Assembly (NCBI GenBank): GCA_024103275.1
Contig: JAGFIV010000026.1
Coordinates: forward strand, 1-64,000
Direction: 5' to 3'
Source of the DNA: Flavobacteriales bacterium
Lineage (GTDB): Bacteria > Bacteroidota > Bacteroidia > Flavobacteriales_F > PHOS-HE28
DNA length: 64,000 bases
Part shown: positions 28,316-37,056 of the stretch, piece by piece
Position numbering within the stretch: the first letter of the stretch is position 1
How the letters are laid out: the number at the start of each line of letters is the position of its first letter
Translations under genes and position numbers: made by a program
The notes under the pieces: generated by a model
Seen by the model: only the letters and a program-made list of their open reading frames with translations
What the model was told of the DNA's origin: nothing
Database searches by the model: none

Positions 28316-29072
28316 ACAGGTCGTCCTGGTGGCCCGCGAAAGCGACCATACGAACATCCTGTACAACGCCTTGGCGGCGAAGTTTCCGACCCATGTCATT
28401 TTTGAAGAACCACCGGCCAGGTGGAAATTGATCCGTTGGCGGGTACGACGCTCAGGTTGGTTGCGGGTTGTCGGGCAGCTAATGTTCCACGCCCTGGTGG
28501 CAGTGCCGCTTCAATGCAGCTCCTCAAAACGGCGTGCGGCGATCGTGGCCAGCGCTGGCTGCTCAACCGCCCCTCCTCCACCTTCACGGGCTTCGCGCAC
28601 CCCGTCCGTGAACAGCCGTGATTGCCGCGCACAAATCGAGGCCCTGCGACCGCTGGTGGTCGTGATCAACGGCACACGGATCCTCACCCGGGAAACGCTG
28701 ACAGCATTCCGGATACCCGTACTGAACGTCCATGCAGGCATCACCCCCAAATACCGGGGCGTGCATGGCGCCTATTGGGCATTGGCGAACAAGGACCGGG
28801 AACACTGCGGCGTGACCGTACACCTGGTGGATGAAGGTGTGGATACCGGCGGCATCCTCCACCAGGCCTTGATACAACCTGGCCCGCAGGATCATTTTGC
28901 CACCTACCCCACCCTCCAAATGGTGACCGGCAGCCGTCTGCTTTGCAGGGCCGTGGGCGAGGTGATCTCCGGAACGGCATCGGTGATCCAAGCATCCGCC
29001 GAAAGCAGGCGTTGGTACCACCCCACCTTGTGGGGATATTATTGGAACCGCCTCACCACGGGCGTGCGCTGA
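28305..29072 (+). CDS. Formyltransferase family protein
   Basis: 255 residues related to methionyl-tRNA and sugar N-formyltransferases. The catalytic triad positions are visible: Asn in VVVINGTRIL, His in NVHAGITPKYRGVHGAYWAL, and Asp in VDEGVDTGGILH. The N-terminal part (residues about 1-95) is divergent and includes a Ser/Pro-rich stretch. In surface-glycan loci such enzymes use formyl-tetrahydrofolate to formylate amino sugars; they also occur without a known substrate. Last gene of the plus-strand locus. Confidence 0.83.
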   Translation: MPLEQVVLVARESDHTNILYNALAAKFPTHVIFEEPPARWKLIRWRVRRSGWLRVVGQLMFHALVAVPLQCSSSKRRAAIVASAGCSTAPPPPSRASRTPSVNSRDCRAQIEALRPLVVVINGTRILTRETLTAFRIPVLNVHAGITPKYRGVHGAYWALANKDREHCGVTVHLVDEGVDTGGILHQALIQPGPQDHFATYPTLQMVTGSRLLCRAVGEVISGTASVIQASAESRRWYHPTLWGYYWNRLTTGVR

Positions 29073-29080
29073 TCCCCCGT

Positions 29081-29968
29081 TTACCGGTACAGGTCGATCC
29101 GCTTGTAGCTGTTGCCGTCCACGCCACGGAGGCCTTCCACATCCAGTTTCGGCTCAAACAAGCGCTTGACCCGCCGGAGCAGGGTCTTTATCGGCAACGG
29201 CACATACTTGCGCACCAGGTGCCTCACGCGCCCTTCACCTTCGCGGACCGTATCGGATTTTATTGAATCTACCACCGACCAGGCGTCCAAATAATCACTT
29301 TGCTGCGGCGTGTGGAAGCCCTCCACCTGGCGCACCTTGCGGGCAACGAGGCAAAGTATCACCGGCGTGGAGCTGACCAAGGCACCCCGGTGGCCTACAA
29401 CCTGCGGGTCGGTGACCTCCAGCCAGTCTGTCGCCGTCTGTAGCAGTGCCGTGCGGACCTCGAAGCCGTTTGCCGCTGAAAAGATGCGGAAGTACAGCTC
29501 CGGACTAAACTGATAAAAACCATGGCCCATCTGGTTATCCGCCGGCGTTATCGCCACATAATGCCCACCGACCGCCAGCATGTCCATGCAACTGCGGATG
29601 GCATTGGGGAAGTGGAAAACATGCTCGATGGTGCCGCCATCCAAAATGCAATCGTAGCGGCCATGCAACTCCTGCGGAACCGGTTGGTTAAGGTCATGCC
29701 TGATGGTGGCCCCCTCATAATCCGACGCATCCATGCTGTCCACCTCCTTGGCACCGAACCCATGGAGGAACGATTCGCAATAGCCCGTCCCGGCCTTCCA
29801 GGCACCGCTCGCTTGAAAGGACACCCCGAATCGATCCGCTACCGCGCCAACCTCCTTAGGGGAGACGAACATCTGCTGCCGGCCCAGGGTCAATGTACGG
29901 GACCAATCCACCCCATACCGCTTCCGGACGTGGAAAAGGAACTCGCAGGATTTTAACGCCAAGCCCAT
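29081..29968 (-). CDS. Class I SAM-dependent methyltransferase-like protein
   Basis: 295 residues from ATG 29968. YDCILDGGTIEHVFHFPNAIRSCMDML and LAVGGHYVAITPADN resemble the acidic turn and post-motif region of methyltransferases; motif I is degenerate. The C-terminal ~60 residues are basic. It converges with the formyltransferase (8-bp gap). A TATATTCG promoter-like box lies 23 bp upstream. It may be part of the glycan locus under its own promoter. Confidence 0.7.
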   Translation of the reverse strand: MGLALKSCEFLFHVRKRYGVDWSRTLTLGRQQMFVSPKEVGAVADRFGVSFQASGAWKAGTGYCESFLHGFGAKEVDSMDASDYEGATIRHDLNQPVPQELHGRYDCILDGGTIEHVFHFPNAIRSCMDMLAVGGHYVAITPADNQMGHGFYQFSPELYFRIFSAANGFEVRTALLQTATDWLEVTDPQVVGHRGALVSSTPVILCLVARKVRQVEGFHTPQQSDYLDAWSVVDSIKSDTVREGEGRVRHLVRKYVPLPIKTLLRRVKRLFEPKLDVEGLRGVDGNSYKRIDLYR

Positions 29969-29990
29969 CCAGCTCTTCGTTTCTGGGCGG

Positions 29991-29998
29991 CGAATATA
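29991..29998 (-). promoter_or_regulatory. Promoter -7 element TATATTCG for the 29968 gene
   Basis: Minus-strand TATATTCG followed by CC, 23 bp before the start codon, giving a very short leader. It is the same octamer as at 6786-6793 and 10265-10272. Confidence 0.6.
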
Positions 29999-30233
29999 GA
30001 TGCCTTGCCCGGCCCGAGTCCCAGCGGCTATGCCCTCAAGGGCTGCTCTCATACCTTGTGGTGCCCACCGCGACCGAGCAAGCCATGGGGTCACGGGGGC
30101 GGGCTGCGGGGCTCAATCGGCCGGGGCCGACCAATCCGTTCTTGCCCGACGTTCGGTGTGGGCATTCGTCCGCTCGGCCTCCACGTTTTCCGCATAAGGG
30201 TCACGGCCTCTCGCACGGGCCGCGCCCCATCCC

Positions 30234-30698
30234 TCACCCATGGTGGTACCCGCTCCCCTTCAGGATGCTTAGCGCGCGGTACAGCTGCTCGGCGAACAAG
30301 ACCCGCACCAACTGGTGCGGGAAGACCATTTGCGACAGGGAAAGCACCAGGTCCGCACGTTGGCGCACCTCGTCCGTGAAGCCGTAGGCCCCACCGATCA
30401 GGAAGGCCGTATCACGGACGCCTTGGTCGCGCCACGTGCCCAGCTGTTGCGCAAATGCCGGGCTGGTGAGCGGTTTGCCGCGCTCGTCCAGCACCACCAC
30501 TTTCCCGCCGGGCCGCAGCGCGGCCAGTGCCCGTTCACTCTCGGTGCGCTGCTGCCAGGGCGGTTCGCCGCGGCCCGCATCGGCAACCACCGAAAGTTCC
30601 ACCTGCCCCAGGCGCCCGATGCGTGACAGGTAGTACTCCAGCCCGTCCGCCACGTGGCCACGTTCGGTGCGCCCCACGAGTATCAGCCGCAGGCGCAT
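30234..30698 (-). CDS. rlmH: 23S rRNA (pseudouridine1915-N3)-methyltransferase RlmH
   Basis: SPOUT-fold methyltransferase acting on pseudouridine in helix 69 of 23S rRNA. 154 residues, family length. LIGGAYGF and the C-terminal LSLSQMVFPHQLVRVLFAEQLYRA are diagnostic. It is divergent from the DUF4783 gene. The 265 bp between it and the 29968 gene hold no supported gene. Confidence 0.97.
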   Translation of the reverse strand: MRLRLILVGRTERGHVADGLEYYLSRIGRLGQVELSVVADAGRGEPPWQQRTESERALAALRPGGKVVVLDERGKPLTSPAFAQQLGTWRDQGVRDTAFLIGGAYGFTDEVRQRADLVLSLSQMVFPHQLVRVLFAEQLYRALSILKGSGYHHG

Positions 30699-30775
30699 TC
30701 ACCCTTCCCCCTTGTTGACAACTCCGCCATTCCCAAGGGCCAAATGTGGCCCGGTCTTTGCAAAATTGCGGCATC

Positions 30776-31186
30776 ATGCGTTATTCCATCCTCATCCGCG
30801 CGGCCCTGGCCGCCATCTTGATGGTGGCCTTTACCGGACTGCGGGCCCAGAAGGAGGTCAAGGACCAGGTGGTCCAGGCCATCAATCGGGGCAATGCGCC
30901 GGCACTGGCCAAATACATGGTGGCCAATGTGGACATGACCTTGCCCGGGTCCAGCGACTATTACAGCAAGGCCCAGGCCGAACAGATGCTGCGCAAGTTC
31001 TTCGATGAGCACCAGCCCAAGGCACTGACCATCGCGCATGAAGGCACCAACCGCTCAGGCGACTGTTATTACATTGGCGACCTGGCCACCGGCAAAGGCG
31101 ACTTCCGGGTGACCTTTTTCCTGAAAAAGGGGGAGGAAGGCTTCGTGGTGAAGCAGTTGCGGATAGAAACGGGCCGGGAACGATGA
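30776..31186 (+). CDS. DUF4783 domain-containing secreted protein
   Basis: 136 residues with a signal peptide (MRYSILIRAALAAILMVAF..RAQ) and a small NTF2-like body. DUF4783 proteins are Bacteroidetes-specific and uncharacterised. It is followed after 1 bp by nadC, and the order rlmH / DUF4783 / nadC / yihY is, from memory, conserved in the phylum. It probably acts in the periplasm. Confidence 0.87.
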   Translation: MRYSILIRAALAAILMVAFTGLRAQKEVKDQVVQAINRGNAPALAKYMVANVDMTLPGSSDYYSKAQAEQMLRKFFDEHQPKALTIAHEGTNRSGDCYYIGDLATGKGDFRVTFFLKKGEEGFVVKQLRIETGRER

Positions 31187-31187
31187 C

Positions 31188-32033
31188 ATGATTCCGCTTG
31201 GGGTGGGTGAATTGATAGACCAGGCCATCGCCGAGGACGTGGGCGAAGGCGACCATACCTCGCTGGCCATCCTGCCCATGGCGGCCCATGGCGCCGCCCA
31301 TCTGTTGGTCAAGGCCGACGGGGTGCTGGCGGGCGTGGAAATGGCGCAGGCCATCTGCAACCGTGTGGACAAGCAACTGAACCTGAGGCCGCTGCTGATG
31401 GATGGTGCCAAGGTGTCACCGGGGGACGTGGCCTTCACCCTCAACGGATCCTCGCGCAGCATCCTGCTGGCCGAGCGGGTGCTGCTCAATTTCATGCAGC
31501 GCATGAGCGGCATCGCCACCTTGACCAGGGCCTTCGTGGATGCCGTGGAGGGCACCGGCTGCCGGGTGCTGGACACGCGAAAGACCACGCCCTGCCTGCG
31601 CCAGGTGGAGAAGTGGGCCGTGCGCATCGGGGGCGGCACCAACCACCGCATGGGCCTGTATGACATGATGATGATCAAGGACAACCACGCCGATTTCGCC
31701 GGCGGGATCGACCACGCCATCAAGCGGGCCATCTCCTACCAGGCGGAGAAGGGCCTGAACATCCCCATCGAGGTGGAGGTGCGCAGCCTGAAGGAACTGG
31801 CGAAAGTGCTGGACACCGGCGGCATCCAGCGCATCATGCTGGACAACTTCCCCCTCGACGACCTGCGTGCCGCCGTGAAGCGGATCGGCGGCCGTTTCCC
31901 CACCGAGGCCAGCGGCGGCATCACCTTGAAGACGGCCCGTTCCTATGCCGCCACCGGCGTGGATTTCATTTCCGTGGGTGCCCTCACCCACTCGGCCGTG
32001 TGCCTGGACCTGAGCCTGAAAGCCATGGGATAA
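31188..32033 (+). CDS. nadC: Nicotinate-nucleotide pyrophosphorylase (carboxylating)
   Basis: Converts quinolinate and PRPP to nicotinate mononucleotide in de novo NAD synthesis. 281 residues with EDVGEGDHTS, DTRKTTPCLRQVEKWAV, IKDNH and EVEVRSLKEL, and a barrel end with SGGITLKTARSYAATGVDFIS. The start lies 1 bp after the DUF4783 stop, and its TAA overlaps the yihY ATG by one base. Confidence 0.97.
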   Translation: MIPLGVGELIDQAIAEDVGEGDHTSLAILPMAAHGAAHLLVKADGVLAGVEMAQAICNRVDKQLNLRPLLMDGAKVSPGDVAFTLNGSSRSILLAERVLLNFMQRMSGIATLTRAFVDAVEGTGCRVLDTRKTTPCLRQVEKWAVRIGGGTNHRMGLYDMMMIKDNHADFAGGIDHAIKRAISYQAEKGLNIPIEVEVRSLKELAKVLDTGGIQRIMLDNFPLDDLRAAVKRIGGRFPTEASGGITLKTARSYAATGVDFISVGALTHSAVCLDLSLKAMG

Positions 32034-32983
32034 TGGCGGGCCGGTTGGTACGGAAGATCCTCTTCTCCAGGTCCGTGCGAAGGGCCATCCGCATCCTGCA
32101 AGGGATCGTCCCGCCCGGCTTCGGGGGGTTCAGCGTGTACCAGGTGGGCCGGTTCTTCTTCCAGGCCCTGTTCCAGGGAAACCTTTCCAACCGGGCCGCC
32201 GCCATCGCGTACCGCCTGTTCATGGCGCTCTTTCCCGCCCTGATCGTCCTGCTCACCTTGATCCCCTTCATCCCCATCGCCGATTTCCAGGTCAAGCTCC
32301 TGGGCGCCTTCCAGACCATGCTGCCGGCCGAGGTGTTCCATTTCGTGGAAGACCTGCTGCACGACCTGTTGCTGCGCAAGCACAGCACCTTGCTGAGCGT
32401 GAGCTTCCTCTTCGGCCTGTACCTCGCCAGCAACAGCGTGAACGCCATCCTGCAGGGATTCCGCCACAGCACGCTGGTCACCGTGTGGTACCGCCCCTGG
32501 AAGGAACGCCTGATCAGCCTGCTGCTCATGGGCCTGCTCACCTTGCTTTGCGTGGTGGCCGTGGCCCTGCTCACCGCCGGCTCGTGGGGCCGTTCCCTGT
32601 TGCACGAGGGGACCGACCGCTTCCATTTCCTGGAGGGCATCGGTTTCACCTTGTTCCGGTGGGCCACTTCCGTGATGCTCGTGTGGGTGGCCATCGCCCT
32701 GTTGTACCACGCCGGCCAACCCGGCAAGAAGCGCTTCCAGTTGGCCACCCCCGGGGCCATCCTCACGCTGCTGCTCATCTTCCTGCTCAGCCGCGCCTTG
32801 GCCTACGTGTTCACCAACATCACCGACTACAACGCCCTCTACGGGTCCATCGGCGTGATCATCGCCGTCCAACTCTGGATCTACCTCAACATGCTGGTGC
32901 TGCTCATCGGCTACGAACTCAACACCAGCATCGCCAAGGCGCGCGAGGTGCACAGCCAGGAGCTGAAACCCGTGCATGGCTGA
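32033..32983 (+). CDS. YihY/virulence factor BrkB family membrane protein
   Basis: 316 residues with about six transmembrane helices. NLSNRAAAIAYRLFMALFPALIVLL and the late NITDYNALYGSIGVIIAVQLWIYLNMLVLLIG are typical of the YihY family, once mis-called RNase BN. The molecular role is unknown. Start at ATG 32033 overlapping the nadC stop (TAATG), which argues against the longer frame. Confidence 0.92.
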   Translation: MAGRLVRKILFSRSVRRAIRILQGIVPPGFGGFSVYQVGRFFFQALFQGNLSNRAAAIAYRLFMALFPALIVLLTLIPFIPIADFQVKLLGAFQTMLPAEVFHFVEDLLHDLLLRKHSTLLSVSFLFGLYLASNSVNAILQGFRHSTLVTVWYRPWKERLISLLLMGLLTLLCVVAVALLTAGSWGRSLLHEGTDRFHFLEGIGFTLFRWATSVMLVWVAIALLYHAGQPGKKRFQLATPGAILTLLLIFLLSRALAYVFTNITDYNALYGSIGVIIAVQLWIYLNMLVLLIGYELNTSIAKAREVHSQELKPVHG

Positions 32984-33094
32984 TCGGGGCACGGCAGCCG
33001 ACGGGCGGTCCCCGGTGGTCCCTGTTCCACCCCCGGTGAAAGGCCATGAAAGCCGGCCCGTCACACTTTTTCCCGGGGGCCCTGCTCCACGGGG

Positions 33095-33102
33095 TATATT
33101 TC
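33095..33102 (+). promoter_or_regulatory. Putative promoter -7 element for the M1 peptidase
   Basis: TATATTTC followed by GC, 53 bp before the start codon. It matches TAnnTTTG except at the last base. No clear -33 element. Confidence 0.4.
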
Positions 33103-33155
33103 GCAACCCCAACGAATCATCAGGGCCATGCGGCCCGACAGGTCTATCATTTGCG

Positions 33156-36100
33156 ATGAGGCAAGCGCTACTTCCGGTCATCATTCTCGCAGCCTGCACC
33201 GGGCTCCGGGCCCAGGCCTATGACCCCCTCCACCCGCCCAATACCTTCCGGCATGCGGACAACCCATACTACTGGAAGAACGACCTGCCGAAGCCCGGCT
33301 ATTGGCAGCAGGACGTGCACTACCGGATACAGGCCCGGCTGGACGAGGTGAAGGACCTGGTGGAAGGCAACGCCGAGCTCACCTATTGGAACAATTCACC
33401 CGACACCCTCAAGGAGGCGTTCTTTCACCTGTACATCAATGCCGCGCGCCCCGGCAGCTACCTGGACCAGATATCGCCCCGGCCCAAGGATGGCCGCCAG
33501 CGCGGCACCGACGTGCATTCCATGACCGTGGACGGGCAGGAACCGGAGCGCGAGATCGACAACACGGTGATGCGCGTGGTGCTTCCCGATCCGCTGCCGC
33601 CCGGCGGGAAAGTGGTGTTCAACTACCGCTTCACCACGCACTGGGGCGGCATCTACCGCATGAAGACGTACAAGCACTGGGGCGTGAAGCACTTCGACGG
33701 CACCCAGTGGTACCCGCGCATCAGCGTGTACGACCGCAAGTTCGGATGGGACACCCAGCAGTACCTGGGCCACGAGTTCTACGGTGATTTCGGCACCTTC
33801 GATGTGGACCTGGACATGCCCAACGACATGGTGGTGGAGGCCACCGGATGGCTGCAGAACCCCGCCGAGGTGATGCCGCCGGACCTGCGGAAGAAGCTGG
33901 ACATCGCCAACTTCAAGGACAAACCTTGGAACGAGGCCCCCTCGGTGATCACCCCTTATGAGCCCGGCGTGCGCAAGGTGTGGCGGTACCACGCGGAGAA
34001 CGTGCATGACTTCGCCTTCACCGCCGACCCTACCTACCGCATCGGCGAAGCGGAATGGAACGGCATCAAATGCATCGCCGTGGCCGCCGAGCCCCACGTC
34101 GCGAAATGGCAAAATGCGGCGGATTATGCCGCCAAGTGCATCGAGGCGCTCAGCACCATCGTGGGGCCGTACGGCTATCCCAAGATGGTGGTGGCCGATG
34201 CCCGGGACGGCATGGAATACCCCATGCTCACCCTGGACAGCGGCAACGAACCCAACTACCGGTCGCTTTTCATGCACGAGATCGGCCACAACTGGTTCTT
34301 CGGCATGGTGGGCAACAACGAGACCTACCGCGCCATGCTCGACGAGGGCTTCACGCAGTTCATCGAGGTGCTGGGCCTGGAGCGCGTGGACGGCGACACC
34401 TTGGTGGCCGAACCGCCCGCCAACGCCTACCAGCGGCGGTGGACGCAGCCCGAGCTGGCCCGCGACCGGCTGGCCTACAACAGCTACATGCATGCCGCCG
34501 TGCGCGACGAACTGCCGCCGGTGGACGTGCACAGCGACGAATTCAGCCGCCTGCCCACCGGCTACCGGATGGTGTACTACAAGACCGCCACCATGATGTT
34601 CAACCTGCAATACGTGCTGGGCGACTCCCTGATGGCCGGCGCGCTGCGCCACTATTTCAGGCAGTGGCGGTTCAAACATCCCTACATCGAGGATTTCCGC
34701 CAAAGCTTCACGGACTACACCAAGGTGGACCTCAACTGGTTCTTCGACCAGTGGATCGGCACCGGCAAACGGCTGGACTATGCCGTGAAGGGCGTGAAGC
34801 ACCGCGGTGCCGATGGCGGGCAGAAGATCCACTTCCGGCGCGTGGGCGAAATGCAGATGCCGCTGGACTTCACCGTGGTGGCCAACAACGGGCAGCGGCA
34901 CCAGTTCCACATCCCCAACAACTGGTTCGTGAAACGCACCGATGCGACGGTGCTCCCCCGCTGGATCGGCTTCGACAACCTGAAGCGCGACTACTGGGCG
35001 GCCGTGGACATCCCTTCGGGCATCGCCGATGTGCGCATCGACACCACCGCCCGCCTGGGCGACGCCTACCCGCTGAACAACAGCCTGCGCTTCCCGCTTA
35101 CCAGCACCTTCGACAGCCACATCCACAACCAGCCCGACCGGCGCAACTACGAGACCTTCGTGCGGCCCGACATCTGGTACAACGGCTTCGACGGCATCAA
35201 GGTGGGCGTGCATGCCAACGGCTCCTTCTTCCGGTACAAGCACAAGGTGTGGTTCACCGCGTGGCTCAACTCCGGCCTGGGCCAGGACCTGCCGGGCGGC
35301 CAGGTGCTGACCGACTATCAGGCCATCAATTTCAACTTCCGGTACGAGACCGGGACGGAGAGGCTGGTGCATGGTTCCAGCGTGTTCGCCGGGGCCCGCC
35401 TGCTGGACGGGCTGGAACGATACGAGGCCGGGTTCAACTGGAACATCCCGTTCACGCGCACCACGCTATACACCCATGCCAAATTCATGCTGCGGCGCGA
35501 CAGCGTGCAGCTCACCTACCTGATCTATCCCGGGCAGTGGCAGGTGAATGAACTGAACAGCACCTGGAACACCGGGGTGCTGCACCAATACGACCACCGC
35601 GCGGGCAACGGGAGCATCGCGCTGGACGTGCGCACGGCCGGCGTGGGCGCCGCCAACCCGTTCGGGCAAGTGGCCGCCACCGCGCTGAACAACACCCGCC
35701 TGGGCAGGCTAAGGCTGCGCACGCGCCTGATGGCGCAGTACGGAAGCGGACAAACGCCGAGGGAAAGCCAGCTGTACCTGGCCGGTGCCTCGCCCGAGGA
35801 CATGATGGACAGCAAGTATGTGCGCAGCATCGGCTTCGTGCCCTTCGACTGGATGGGCTACGGCCCCGGCATCAACCACTTGCAGCAGGGCGGCGGCCTG
35901 GGACTGCGCGGCTATGCCGGCTATTGGGCACCCGACCGCATTCCCGGCGGCGACATCATCACCACCTACGCGGGCAACACCGGGGCCGCCATCAACGGCG
36001 AGCTCGACCTGGACGGCCTGGTGCGCCTCAAGCCCGGCAAGCTGGCCGATTACCTGAAGCTGAACGTCTATCTCTTCGGCGACGTGGGCACCATGGGCTA

Positions 36101-36323
36101 CCGCACCGTCACCGAGCTGGGCTCAACGCAGATCAAACTGGCCCTGCCCCGCGCCGATGCCGGGCTGGGCGCCGCCCTCACCATCCGCAAGTTCGGCCCC
36201 CTGTCGGGCATCAAACCGCTCACCCTCCGCTTCGACATGCCCCTGGTGCTTTCCGCGCTGCCCGCGGGTGAAACCGACCATGTGGCGTTCCGCTACGTGG
36301 TGGGCGTGGGAAGAAGTTTTTGA
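33156..36323 (+). CDS. M1 family aminopeptidase fused to a C-terminal outer-membrane beta-barrel domain
   Basis: 1055 residues. After a signal peptide (MRQALLPVIILAACTGLRAQ), an M1 peptidase domain spans about 40-500, with the substrate loop GMEYP (352-356), the zinc site HEIGH (374-378) and the third ligand Glu at 397 (HExxH-X18-E). The C-terminal ~450 residues do not look like an M1 domain. They show alternating beta strands, a GLGLRGY segment (about 914-920) like the LRGY motif of Omp85-type barrels, and a terminal Phe. I infer a surface or periplasmic peptidase tethered by an outer-membrane barrel. Confidence 0.88.
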   Translation: MRQALLPVIILAACTGLRAQAYDPLHPPNTFRHADNPYYWKNDLPKPGYWQQDVHYRIQARLDEVKDLVEGNAELTYWNNSPDTLKEAFFHLYINAARPGSYLDQISPRPKDGRQRGTDVHSMTVDGQEPEREIDNTVMRVVLPDPLPPGGKVVFNYRFTTHWGGIYRMKTYKHWGVKHFDGTQWYPRISVYDRKFGWDTQQYLGHEFYGDFGTFDVDLDMPNDMVVEATGWLQNPAEVMPPDLRKKLDIANFKDKPWNEAPSVITPYEPGVRKVWRYHAENVHDFAFTADPTYRIGEAEWNGIKCIAVAAEPHVAKWQNAADYAAKCIEALSTIVGPYGYPKMVVADARDGMEYPMLTLDSGNEPNYRSLFMHEIGHNWFFGMVGNNETYRAMLDEGFTQFIEVLGLERVDGDTLVAEPPANAYQRRWTQPELARDRLAYNSYMHAAVRDELPPVDVHSDEFSRLPTGYRMVYYKTATMMFNLQYVLGDSLMAGALRHYFRQWRFKHPYIEDFRQSFTDYTKVDLNWFFDQWIGTGKRLDYAVKGVKHRGADGGQKIHFRRVGEMQMPLDFTVVANNGQRHQFHIPNNWFVKRTDATVLPRWIGFDNLKRDYWAAVDIPSGIADVRIDTTARLGDAYPLNNSLRFPLTSTFDSHIHNQPDRRNYETFVRPDIWYNGFDGIKVGVHANGSFFRYKHKVWFTAWLNSGLGQDLPGGQVLTDYQAINFNFRYETGTERLVHGSSVFAGARLLDGLERYEAGFNWNIPFTRTTLYTHAKFMLRRDSVQLTYLIYPGQWQVNELNSTWNTGVLHQYDHRAGNGSIALDVRTAGVGAANPFGQVAATALNNTRLGRLRLRTRLMAQYGSGQTPRESQLYLAGASPEDMMDSKYVRSIGFVPFDWMGYGPGINHLQQGGGLGLRGYAGYWAPDRIPGGDIITTYAGNTGAAINGELDLDGLVRLKPGKLADYLKLNVYLFGDVGTMGYRTVTELGSTQIKLALPRADAGLGAALTIRKFGPLSGIKPLTLRFDMPLVLSALPAGETDHVAFRYVVGVGRSF

Positions 36324-36345
36324 ACAACAGCACCGCCTCCGGCAT

Positions 36346-36762
36346 ATGCGAGCTACCACCTTCCTCCTGGCCTTCACGCTCTCCACCACCACCCTCGCAC
36401 AGGACATCGCAGGGCGGTGGATCACCGTGGACGACAACACCGGCAAACAGCGCTCAGTGGTGGAGATCACGGTTACCGACGGCATTGCCCACGGGCGCAT
36501 CGTGCAGATCTTCGACAAGGACAAGGTGGGCAAGACCTGCGAGGCGTGCACGGACGACCGAAAGGGGCGGAAAGTGCTCGGCATGGAGATCATCCGCAAC
36601 ATGGTGCGCAAGGGAAGCGAATGGACAGGCGGCACCATCCTTGACCCCGACAACGGCAAGGTATACACCTGCAAGATGTGGGTGGAAAACGGCAAGCTGA
36701 AGGTGCGCGGCTACATCGCTTTCTTCTTCCGGACACAGACGTGGTTGCCTGATGGCCGGTGA
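36346..36762 (+). CDS. DUF2147 domain-containing secreted protein
   Basis: 138 residues. A signal peptide (MRATTFLLAFTLSTTTLAQ) precedes GRWITVDDNTGKQRSVVEI, GRIVQIFDK, CEACTDDRKGRKVLGMEIIRNM and a C-terminal FFRTQTWLPDG, all typical of DUF2147. Homologues are small periplasmic beta-barrel proteins of unknown role. It starts 22 bp after the peptidase and is probably co-transcribed. Confidence 0.88.
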   Translation: MRATTFLLAFTLSTTTLAQDIAGRWITVDDNTGKQRSVVEITVTDGIAHGRIVQIFDKDKVGKTCEACTDDRKGRKVLGMEIIRNMVRKGSEWTGGTILDPDNGKVYTCKMWVENGKLKVRGYIAFFFRTQTWLPDGR

Positions 36763-37056
36763 GGCCTCGGCGGCAACATGGAAGGATGATCCTCCGCAGC
36801 TGTCCACCACATGTCCGGCACCTTGAGCCAATTTTGTGCTTCAAGCCGAACGCTGCATCCATGCGCAATGCGGTGAGCGATCCGCACGATCACCTCCCGG
36901 ACCACCGGGCATGTGCGAAAAGCGGTAACCACCACCGCAGCCGCATCAAGCTCCCGATGGCATCTTTCCCAAGACAAGCAGGAGCATGGGAACCGCCGGT
37001 GATTCACCACCGGGAAAGGTGAAAAGTGTTCCTGAACCCGGCGAGCCCACCGAACG

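Noticed and set aside
28500-28620. Frameshift in the formyltransferase N-terminal region
   Set aside because: Another frame is also open, but the annotated frame keeps the family-like SVNS and RALRP-type segments on both sides, so no compensating frameshift is needed.
30000-30380. Plus-strand ORFs before rlmH
   Set aside because: They are Arg/Pro/Ser-rich and overlap rlmH on the other strand; no similarity to known proteins.
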